Below are positions 6,138-12,866 of a stretch of DNA of 14,833 nucleotides, in pieces (positions within the stretch are counted from its first letter, which is position 1; each line of letters starts with the position of its first letter). Below the pieces are notes generated by a model that saw only the letters and a program-made list of their open reading frames with translations, was not told the DNA's origin and ran no database searches. The stretch comes from Bacteroidota bacterium. GTDB taxonomy: Bacteria > Bacteroidota > Ignavibacteria > UBA10030 > UBA8401. The position numbers and the translations under genes are program-made. The DNA lies in assembly GCA_030824175.1 (NCBI GenBank), contig JAVBYH010000365.1, forward strand, positions 1 through 14,833, written 5' to 3'.

Positions 6138-7877
6138 ATGCAACTGCGCTTCACGAGATCGATACGCCCGCTCCATATCATTGCCGTCGCGCTGCTGCTG
6201 GCACTGGTGATGGTCGTGTCTGCCGTCATCGAACTCGGGCAATCGAGGGACGAATTATTCCATCTCATGCGCGATGAGGCGCTGTCTCTTGTCGAGACTG
6301 TCGACCGAAGCTCCGCCAACATCATCCTCTCCACCGAAACGATCGAAGAGTCGCTTGCCGAGCGCCTCTTCAATAACGCGTATTTCATCGCGCGGCTCGA
6401 CAGCGCAGGCACAGTGACGCAGCATGAGCTGCAGGCGATCGCCTCGGCGAATTCGATCTTCCGCATCAACATCCTTGACTCGCGCGGCAGGCGGGTCCTC
6501 GGCAGCATGCTGCAGCAGCCGGAGCATCGCGGCATGCAGGAGCAGCGCTCGCCGCTTGAAACACTGAAACCCGTACTCGACGGGAGCGTCGACCGCCTCG
6601 TGATCGGGCTTCGCGAGCCGCGGTATCAGGAAGGGGCGCGGTTCGTCGTCGCTGTCCGCCGCACCGGGAAGGCGCGAGGCGCCATCGTGCTGAATCTGAA
6701 CGCCGATGCGATGCTCGACCTTCGCAGGACGATCGGCATCGGGAAACTCATGAAGGATCTGGGCGACAACGAGGGGATCGTCTACGCGGTGCTGCAGGAC
6801 GGCGAGGGGATTCTTGCCGCCGGGGGCGAGATCTCTGAGGTCTCGTCGGTCGAGGCCGACACCGTGCTGCGCTATTCGGCCGAGCACGACACGGTCCTGA
6901 CCCGCACCATCGCCGGGACGCACGGAGAGCTCTTCGAGGTCGTTCGTCATTTCAAAGTCGGGGAAACAACGCTGGGCATCTTCCGGATCGGGATGTCGAT
7001 GGATGAGGTCCGGGCCGCGGAGGCGAGGATGCAGCGGCGGATGATCATCATGGTGCTCGTCCTCCTGGCGATCGCATTCCTCGTCGTCTCGGCCGTCGTC
7101 GCGATGCAGCGTTCGGCGCTCCTTGCAGAAAAAAATTCGCTTCTGGAGAAGGAGATGTACCGTCGCGAGAAGCTCTCGGCCATGGGGGAACTGGCGTCGG
7201 GCGTGGCGCACGAGATACGCAATCCGCTAAACGCCATCGCGATGATCGCACAACGCCTGGAGCATGAGTTCACCCCGAGGAAGGGAGCGAAGGAGTACCG
7301 CATGATCGCGGGCGTATTGAAGTCGGAAGCGGGCAGGATGAATGGCATCGTGCAGCAGTTCCTCCGGTTCGCGAGGCCTCCCGGCCTCCGCACTGCCGAG
7401 ACGGACGTGCGCGGGTTCATCGATCATCTTTCCATGCTGTTCGGTCCGCAGGCTGCCGGAAAGGGCGTGACGTTCACGCCCGTGCACGACGGTCCGGACC
7501 AGTGGACGTTCGATGCGGCACAGATGACACAGGCCGTCCTCAACCTGCTGCAGAATGCGCTCGATGCGACGGAACCGGGCGGCAGCATTACGCTTGCCGG
7601 CGCCGGAACCGCCTCGACGCTGTCGATCTCCGTCGCCGATACCGGCTGCGGAATTCCGGACGGGGAACGGGAGAAGATCTTCAACCTCTATTTTTCAACG
7701 AAGCAGAACGGCACGGGACTCGGTCTCGCGCTCGTGCACCAGATCGTCGCGCAGCACAGCGGCACGATCGACGTGAAAAGTTCCTTGGGGAAGGGAACAA
7801 TCATCACGATCGATCTTCCATCAGTTCCTCCTCCTCATACCGTCCAGGTGGCAGCGCAACCTCTCACGACATCGTGA
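6138..7877 (+). CDS. Membrane sensor histidine kinase, ZraS/NtrB-like
   Basis: A 579-residue sensor kinase. A first membrane helix (about 11-32) and a second (302-323) enclose a periplasmic sensor region of about 270 residues, large enough for a double-PAS/Cache fold, though I cannot assign it. A short coiled linker leads to the HisKA domain with phosphoacceptor H358 (G-V-A-H-E-I-R-N-P). The ATPase domain has N469/N473 (N-box), D501 in D-T-G-C-G-I-P, and the G-T-G-L-G-L-A box from 525. All boxes are intact. I prefer ATG 6138 over GTG 6132, since the AGG ribosome site would overlap the GTG. It has 66 bases of separation from the barrel gene. It is the probable partner of the regulator at 2579, and if read from the 4109 promoter it would create positive feedback. 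Kinases of this class commonly sense envelope metals or stress. Confidence 0.93.
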   Translation: MQLRFTRSIRPLHIIAVALLLALVMVVSAVIELGQSRDELFHLMRDEALSLVETVDRSSANIILSTETIEESLAERLFNNAYFIARLDSAGTVTQHELQAIASANSIFRINILDSRGRRVLGSMLQQPEHRGMQEQRSPLETLKPVLDGSVDRLVIGLREPRYQEGARFVVAVRRTGKARGAIVLNLNADAMLDLRRTIGIGKLMKDLGDNEGIVYAVLQDGEGILAAGGEISEVSSVEADTVLRYSAEHDTVLTRTIAGTHGELFEVVRHFKVGETTLGIFRIGMSMDEVRAAEARMQRRMIIMVLVLLAIAFLVVSAVVAMQRSALLAEKNSLLEKEMYRREKLSAMGELASGVAHEIRNPLNAIAMIAQRLEHEFTPRKGAKEYRMIAGVLKSEAGRMNGIVQQFLRFARPPGLRTAETDVRGFIDHLSMLFGPQAAGKGVTFTPVHDGPDQWTFDAAQMTQAVLNLLQNALDATEPGGSITLAGAGTASTLSISVADTGCGIPDGEREKIFNLYFSTKQNGTGLGLALVHQIVAQHSGTIDVKSSLGKGTIITIDLPSVPPPHTVQVAAQPLTTS

Positions 7878-7902
7878 AAATGCGTAAAGTCGGGGCGCAT
7901 TT
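7878..7902 (+). terminator. Possible stem-loop after the kinase gene
   Basis: AAATGCG (7878-7884) pairs perfectly with CGCATTT (7896-7902) around an 11-base loop, directly after the kinase stop codon. There is no adjacent T-run; the nearest is T6 at 7931-7936, preceded by GCCC that could pair with GGGC at 7893-7896. It may help end the kinase transcript, but it is a weak candidate. Confidence 0.28.
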
Positions 7903-7936
7903 CATGGTGACTCATCTTGTTCTAATGCCCTTTTTT

Positions 7937-7972
7937 GTGCAGATTCTGCACCGTGAGTGTGCAAATTCTGCA
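7937..7972. promoter_or_regulatory. Tandem TGCA inverted repeats, candidate activator sites
   Basis: GTGCAGA-T-TCTGCAC (7937-7951) is a perfect inverted repeat. A second copy with one mismatched arm position, TGCAAA-T-TCTGCA (7960-7972), follows 22 bases later, two helical turns. The 15-base unit TGTGCA[G/A]ATTCTGCA occurs twice in direct orientation. They sit 50-90 bases upstream of a sigma-54-like element, where enhancer-type or dimeric regulators bind. The half-sites differ from the palindrome at 3977, so a different regulator is possible. Confidence 0.55.
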
Positions 7973-8022
7973 TAGCATGGGAAAAAGGAGGGTAGTTCAG
8001 ACGTTGATGACCCATATTATTG

Positions 8023-8038
8023 TGGCATGATCTATGTA
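8023..8038 (+). promoter_or_regulatory. Weaker sigma-54-like promoter for the cytochrome operon
   Basis: TGGCATGATCTATGTA keeps GG and a G at the correct ten-base spacing and matches 9 of 12 fixed consensus positions, with GT in place of the -12 GC. Transcription would begin near 8049, about 69 bases before the first gene. The assignment rests on spacing, the TGGCA core and the tandem repeats upstream; an ordinary sigma-70 promoter in this AT-rich stretch is not excluded. Confidence 0.4.
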
Positions 8039-8117
8039 TCTTTTAAAATTGAGAAGAATTTCAGATAAAATTGTATTATATTAAGTTGCATAGGGGAAAC
8101 AACTTAACCGTCAACGC

Positions 8118-8987
8118 ATGATCCACAGAATCTACATTCTGCTCCTGGTCGTTACCGGGGTGCTCGCCGTAGCGAGCATTCTCGTGCGCAATTACGACTA
8201 CTATCTCATGCCGTCCATGGAGCGACCATTCCATCCACGATACGAGTCGTTGAAACCCAGCGGATTTGAGAGTCACGGACTCGGAGTTGCCGGGACGGCC
8301 ATGATAGTTGTCGGGGTGGTGATGTATTCGACCAGGAAACGGGTAAAATTTTTTTCAGGGGTAGGGAAAATTAAAAACGTCCTTGAGTTCCACATTTTCC
8401 TCTGTCTGCTCGGTCCGCTCCTCGTCATGTTTCATACCACATTTAAATTCGGGGGGATCGTCGCCGTCAGTTTCTGGAGCATGATGGCTGTCGCGGCGAG
8501 CGGCATCATTGGCAGGTACTTATATGTGCAAATTCCCAAGGGCATCCATGGCAACGAATTGACGGTGAAGGAACTCGAAGAAGAGAGCGGTGCACTCCTG
8601 CTCCGTCTTGAAAAAGAGTACAACCTCACACCGCAGATGGTCCAATCGATTAATGCGCTCGCACTCCTGAAGCGTCCCACCGAGAAATTATCCCTCGCCG
8701 AAATGGTGCTGTTCCTCATCGTCAGCGACGTCACCCGGCGTCGGCAATTGAAAAAAATCAGGAAATACCTGAAACGGCAGTCGATCGATCCGCAGTATAT
8801 CAAAAAAATCGCTTCGCTTGCAAGCCAGAACATCATTCTGCGGCGTCGCATCACGTTTCTTGAAAAGGTGCAGTATCTCTTCCATTACTGGCATGTGATC
8901 CACCTGCCGTTCTCTATAATTATGTTTCTCATCCTCATAATTCATGTCGGCGTTGCCATTGCTTTCGGGTACACCTGGATATTGTAA
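8118..8987 (+). CDS. Di-heme b-type membrane cytochrome
   Basis: A 289-residue integral membrane protein with about five helices (5-24, 55-70, 88-108, 114-137, 256-285). Two helices each carry a pair of histidines exactly 14 residues apart, H92/H106 (E-F-H ... M-F-H) and H262/H276 (V-I-H ... I-I-H). This is the spacing by which cytochrome b-type four-helix bundles hold two stacked b hemes across the membrane. Extra histidines H256 and H259 lie beside the last helix. A charged, helical segment of about 118 residues (138-255, rich in Arg and Lys) separates the two heme-binding helices and by the positive-inside rule is cytoplasmic. An in-frame TAG at 8091 limits the start to 8118; AGGGGA lies rather far, about 20 bases upstream. 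As first gene of a multiheme operon it likely passes electrons between the quinone pool or the cytoplasmic oxidoreductase and periplasmic hemes. I do not recognise a named family. Confidence 0.72.
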   Translation: MIHRIYILLLVVTGVLAVASILVRNYDYYLMPSMERPFHPRYESLKPSGFESHGLGVAGTAMIVVGVVMYSTRKRVKFFSGVGKIKNVLEFHIFLCLLGPLLVMFHTTFKFGGIVAVSFWSMMAVAASGIIGRYLYVQIPKGIHGNELTVKELEEESGALLLRLEKEYNLTPQMVQSINALALLKRPTEKLSLAEMVLFLIVSDVTRRRQLKKIRKYLKRQSIDPQYIKKIASLASQNIILRRRITFLEKVQYLFHYWHVIHLPFSIIMFLILIIHVGVAIAFGYTWIL

Positions 8988-8989
8988 CT

Positions 8990-9577
8990 ATGACCAAAAA
9001 AAATGTCACATACGTCCTCCTGACCGCTGCCGCGGGAATAATTGTGTTTTCTACACTCGTGTTCCGAAACCGGCCCAGGGAGGTGACGAAACAGGAGGCT
9101 ATCCCGAATGAGATGTCGGCCCATCCTCCTATCGGCGACTCACCGTCGAAGAACAACGTCAATCAGACATATGTGTCTCGTGTTGAAGACTTGAAAAAAT
9201 CGATCGAGGCTAATCCCCGCAATGTGTACCATCTTGCCGTGTTGGCCCGATTATTGATGGATGGTCATCAGGCGGCGGATGCAATTCCGTATTTTGAGCG
9301 GGCGGTCAGGATACAGCCGAAGAACGATTCGCTCCTGCTGGACCTCTCCGTCTGTTATTCGATCGTGAAGAACTACGACGCTTCGCTGACGGTGACCGGG
9401 CGTCTGCTGTCGCAGGATCCGGCAAACCTTACGGCACTCTACAACCAGGGGGCCCTGCTTGCCACGCTGGGAAAATCCGACGAGGCTGCGCGTTCGTGGA
9501 AGAAGATTCTCACGCTTGCACCGCACAGCGATGAAGCCAAAAAGGCGACATCGGGATTAACAGCGATCGGAAGGTAA
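8990..9577 (+). CDS. Membrane-anchored TPR protein
   Basis: A 195-residue protein with an N-terminal anchor helix (7-25), a polar linker to about 65, and about three tetratricopeptide repeats (roughly 78-111, 112-145, 146-179) with the usual small/aromatic spacing, such as A-x-x-Y-F-x-x-A at 98-105 and D-P-A-N and A-P-H-S repeat boundaries. The TPR part faces the periplasm if the helix is a signal anchor. It starts two bases after the cytochrome b stop and ends one base before the 20-heme cytochrome gene, so it is firmly in the operon. TPR modules such as the C-terminal part of CcmH or NrfG bind apocytochromes during heme attachment, so a maturation or docking role for these cytochromes is reasonable. 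It has no CXXCH and no enzyme motif. Confidence 0.78.
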   Translation: MTKKNVTYVLLTAAAGIIVFSTLVFRNRPREVTKQEAIPNEMSAHPPIGDSPSKNNVNQTYVSRVEDLKKSIEANPRNVYHLAVLARLLMDGHQAADAIPYFERAVRIQPKNDSLLLDLSVCYSIVKNYDASLTVTGRLLSQDPANLTALYNQGALLATLGKSDEAARSWKKILTLAPHSDEAKKATSGLTAIGR

Positions 9578-9578
9578 G

Positions 9579-11216
9579 ATGGTCAAACACGCCCTCATCG
9601 GATTCTTGCTGAGTATATTCGTGCAGACGGTGTTCGGGCAGATCTCTCCTGGAGAACTGACCGGCGCCCATGCACATCTCGAGGGGGTCGACAATTGCAC
9701 GAAATGTCATTCGATGGGGAAGTCCCTCTCGGATGATCATTGCATCGCGTGTCACGGCGAAATCAAATCGCGCATCGATCGAAAGAAGGGGTTACACGCC
9801 TCGATCGGGTCCAAACAGTGTTTCGACTGCCACAAGGAACACCACGGCAGGCAATTTGAGATCATCAGATACGATAAAAAATCGTTCGACCATGGCTCCG
9901 TTGGATTTGTGCTGCAGGGAAAGCATGGAAAGGTCGAGTGCGGGCAATGTCATACGAAAGATAACATTTCGGCGAAGGACATCCAGGCATTTCCCGACAG
10001 CAGAAAAAGGAAGACGATGCTCGGGTTGTCGCAGGAATGTCAGTCGTGCCATACCGATCAGCACAGGGGGCAGTTTACGCAGCAATGCGTCGCGTGTCAC
10101 ACATTCGACGGATGGAAACCGGCCTCCAAATTTTCCCATGAGCGGGCACGGTTCCAGCTCACGGGCAGGCACGAAAAGGTCGAATGCCGAACCTGCCACA
10201 AGGCCACACTCGAGGACGGGAAGACAGTGCGGTACGTGAGAATGGAATTCGGTTCATGCCAATCGTGTCATACCGATGCGCACAAGGGACGCTTCACACA
10301 AGCATGCACGCAATGCCACACGACCGATGGTTTCCATAAAGTCAAGGGTGCGCAGTTCAAGCACGAGTCGACGAACTTCCCGCTTCGCGGCCGCCATGCC
10401 GCGATCCCATGCGAGAAATGTCATGGCGCTGCTGCAAAGGCGAAGAATGCAGCAGGGGAAACAGGATTCCACATCACAAACTTTCGCCAATGCACAGCGT
10501 GCCATGCCGATGCGCATGCGCGCCAGTTCGAGAACCGAACCGATGGCGGCCGGTGCGAGGCGTGTCATACGGAAAACGGGTTCGGCGTGGCGCAGTTTTC
10601 CGTGTTCGACCATGCCAGGACGCGAATGCCATTGACGGGCGCGCATCTGGCGATCCCGTGCTCCAAGTGCCACCTCGGCGGAAAAGTAAAGGCGAAAAGC
10701 ACACGGCAATTCCGGTGGAAAGGGGCGCTCGATTGCACGACGTGCCACTCCGACATCCATAAGGGACAATTTGCTGCAAAGATGACGAACGGATGCGAAA
10801 CATGTCACACCACGGAATCGTGGAAGAGCTCACGGTTCGCGCACGACAAAACGTCGTTCCCGTTGAAGGGAAAACATGCGACGATCGAATGTTCGAAATG
10901 CCATATCAAGACCGGCACAGCCGATGCGCGGTATACGGGGACGCCGACGCGTTGCTATGATTGTCACGCGGACGAACATGAGCGGCAGTTTGCCGCCACC
11001 GGTGGCGTGACACAGTGCGCCGTCTGCCATACGGAAAAGAATTGGCAGACGCTGTTGTTCGATCACAAGAAGCAGTCGAAATTTGCCCTCACAGGGAAAC
11101 ACACCAACCTCCAGTGTGAACAATGTCACAAGAGCGTCGTCGTCAATGAACGGAAAATTATTCGGTACAAACCACTGGGTGCAGCCTGCATCGACTGCCA
11201 TCCGGCTGGGAAATAA
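9579..11216 (+). CDS. 20-heme periplasmic/secreted c-type cytochrome
   Basis: A 545-residue protein with a signal peptide (1-20) and twenty CXXCH heme c motifs, with first Cys at 40, 55, 81, 121, 154, 170, 203, 227, 243, 278, 305, 326, 361, 386, 406, 438, 459, 480, 513 and 537. From residue 81 it is built of repeats of 73-81 residues. Each full repeat has three CXXCH plus three extra histidines (in C-H-x-D-x-H-x-x-x-F, in F-x-H, and in L-x-G-x-H), enough for bis-His ligation of every heme. The first repeat lacks its middle heme. Such repeats form a long molecular wire. A good ribosome site (GGAAGG) precedes the ATG by four bases. It sits between the TPR protein and an outer-membrane barrel, so it probably carries electrons across the periplasm or out through the barrel. 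It belongs to the broad CXXCH/cytochrome c3-like repeat class; I cannot name a characterised orthologue. Confidence 0.92.
   Translation: MVKHALIGFLLSIFVQTVFGQISPGELTGAHAHLEGVDNCTKCHSMGKSLSDDHCIACHGEIKSRIDRKKGLHASIGSKQCFDCHKEHHGRQFEIIRYDKKSFDHGSVGFVLQGKHGKVECGQCHTKDNISAKDIQAFPDSRKRKTMLGLSQECQSCHTDQHRGQFTQQCVACHTFDGWKPASKFSHERARFQLTGRHEKVECRTCHKATLEDGKTVRYVRMEFGSCQSCHTDAHKGRFTQACTQCHTTDGFHKVKGAQFKHESTNFPLRGRHAAIPCEKCHGAAAKAKNAAGETGFHITNFRQCTACHADAHARQFENRTDGGRCEACHTENGFGVAQFSVFDHARTRMPLTGAHLAIPCSKCHLGGKVKAKSTRQFRWKGALDCTTCHSDIHKGQFAAKMTNGCETCHTTESWKSSRFAHDKTSFPLKGKHATIECSKCHIKTGTADARYTGTPTRCYDCHADEHERQFAATGGVTQCAVCHTEKNWQTLLFDHKKQSKFALTGKHTNLQCEQCHKSVVVNERKIIRYKPLGAACIDCHPAGK
9819..11201 (+). 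repeat. Tandem three-heme protein repeats (6 units plus a stub)
   Basis: Within the cytochrome, repeat starts fall at codons 81, 154, 227, 305, 386, 459 and 537, giving periods of 73, 78, 81, 73 and 78 codons after a first of 73. Units 2-6 carry three hemes each, unit 1 carries two, and unit 7 is cut to a single heme before the stop. The repeat is at protein level; the DNA copies have diverged. Confidence 0.75.
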
Positions 11217-11234
11217 GTGAGAGGGATCGGGAGC

Positions 11235-12866
11235 GTGGCAAAATACGTATTGATGGCCATCCTGTGTATGATGGGTACGCGGGCGACGGCGCAGAAGAAA
11301 AAGGAAGTTCGCTCCGTCATTTCGTACATCTCCGCCTCCGTGGTGTATGTGGATGCGGGACGCGAACAGCGGATTCTCGTCGGCGATACACTCGCGATCG
11401 TTCGCGGCGATAAGACCCTGGGTGCCGTGACAGTGACAGCGGTTTCAAACCGATCATGCGCAGTGCTGGTGCTCACACAGCAATCGGCGTTCGCCATCGG
11501 AGACGCAGCCGTCATCGAAAAAGTCGTCGAGGCGGGGGCGCCGGCCGTAATGACAACGGCAGCGATACCGGTCTCCGATCCGAAGAGCGTCGTATCGGTT
11601 GCGGCGAAGCCGGAGCCGCAATTGCCGGCGACCGGAAGCCGCCAACCGAGCACGATCAATATCGTCTCCGGACGGCTGGGAATCCAGTATGCCGGGGTGC
11701 ACGGGGACGATGCACGGTTCGACCTTCGCCAGCCGTCAGCGCTGTTTCGGCTCGATGTAGCGAACATGTTCGGCACAGGCATGGCGTTCAGCGTGTACAG
11801 CCGTAATTATTACGATCTCTCCCCCAATTATAACCGGTACGGTGAATCATCCCGCATGAAGAACAGGATCTATGAACTGTCCATTCAGCGGGATCTGTCC
11901 GAGGGAACATTCGGCTTCGGCATTGGCAGAATGACGTCCCGGTTCGTCAGCGGGCTCGGCACCTTCGATGGCGGCCAGGCATACGTTCGGTTCAGCAATT
12001 TTACTGCCGGGGTGGTGGCCGGCGCAAAGATCGGAGAGCGGACGATGGCCGTGGACGGCGAGGATACAAAGGGGGCCGCGTTCGTGAACTTTCGATCCGG
12101 AGAGGACTTCCTTCATCAGTACGAAGGCACTGTGGCATACGGAAGACAACTCTCGCGGAACAAGCTCGACCGGGAGTTTCTCTACATCCAGAACTCATGG
12201 ACGCTCGGATCGAAACTGTCGATGTACGAAAGCACGGAGATCGAGCTCAATGACATCCACAATGGCGTGAGAACACCGACATTTTCCTTGTCCAATACAT
12301 TCTTTTCCATCAATTATTACGCGAACAATTGGTTTTCCGCGAATGCCGGGTACGACGCGACGCGAAGCGTCTACCTGTTCGAATCAATGAAGGCGTTTCC
12401 GGATACGTTGTTCGATAAAAATCTGCTGCAGGGGTATCGCGGCGGAGTCTATTTCCGGTTTCCGTACTTTGTCTCCCTGTCCCTGAACGGAACGGTCCGT
12501 ACTAAAAAGGGCGACGAGCGCACGTCCCATAATGTCGGCGCGACGGTGCGGATGAGCGACATCGGTGGCAGCGATGTGGGCGCCGGCATACGCTACACAA
12601 ATATTCTCAGTGTGTACACGGAGGGGAACAGTATCACGTTCGACCTCGATCGCACATTATTCAACAAACTGTCGCTCTCGATGCGATACGACTACTACGC
12701 CTATACGATAACGGCATTGAACAGATCCTTCATCACACACACGACGACGGCCAATGTCAATTACCGAATATCGCGCGCCCTCTACTCGATCATCAGCGTC
12801 GACAGGGTCATCGACGATTCTATGAACAGTTACCGCATTTATGGAGAGATCGGAATACGGTTTTAA
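11235..12866 (+). CDS. Outer-membrane beta-barrel with N-terminal periplasmic domain
   Basis: A 543-residue protein beginning at GTG 11235, chosen because AGAGGG lies nine bases upstream and the signal peptide (1-20, ending A-T-A-Q) then starts cleanly; GTG 11217, directly after the cytochrome stop, is the alternative. Residues about 25-95 form a small all-beta domain with two G-D turns (V-G-D-T-L and I-G-D-A-A) resembling the SH3-like fold seen in FlgT-type proteins. A Pro/Ala-rich linker follows, then from about 150 a barrel of alternating amphipathic strands ending Y-G-E-I-G-I-R-F. Its stop overlaps the next start by one base (TAATG). Position between multiheme cytochromes suggests it is the outer-membrane sheath or docking platform of the conduit, the role MtrB/PioB play elsewhere, but I see no similarity to MtrB, nor its CXXC. 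It could also be an ordinary porin. Confidence 0.72.
   Translation: MAKYVLMAILCMMGTRATAQKKKEVRSVISYISASVVYVDAGREQRILVGDTLAIVRGDKTLGAVTVTAVSNRSCAVLVLTQQSAFAIGDAAVIEKVVEAGAPAVMTTAAIPVSDPKSVVSVAAKPEPQLPATGSRQPSTINIVSGRLGIQYAGVHGDDARFDLRQPSALFRLDVANMFGTGMAFSVYSRNYYDLSPNYNRYGESSRMKNRIYELSIQRDLSEGTFGFGIGRMTSRFVSGLGTFDGGQAYVRFSNFTAGVVAGAKIGERTMAVDGEDTKGAAFVNFRSGEDFLHQYEGTVAYGRQLSRNKLDREFLYIQNSWTLGSKLSMYESTEIELNDIHNGVRTPTFSLSNTFFSINYYANNWFSANAGYDATRSVYLFESMKAFPDTLFDKNLLQGYRGGVYFRFPYFVSLSLNGTVRTKKGDERTSHNVGATVRMSDIGGSDVGAGIRYTNILSVYTEGNSITFDLDRTLFNKLSLSMRYDYYAYTITALNRSFITHTTTANVNYRISRALYSIISVDRVIDDSMNSYRIYGEIGIRF

Noticed and set aside
6255..7211. A 318-codon minus-strand frame opposite the histidine kinase.
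   Set aside because: It lies opposite well-defined sensor and HisKA sequence; its composition is typical of a shadow and there is no ribosome site or domain.
9579..11216. The multiheme cytochrome as an octaheme nitrite or tetrathionate reductase.
   Set aside because: All motifs are plain CXXCH in regular repeats with bis-His partners; there is no CXXCK or open-site heme pattern suggesting a catalytic heme.
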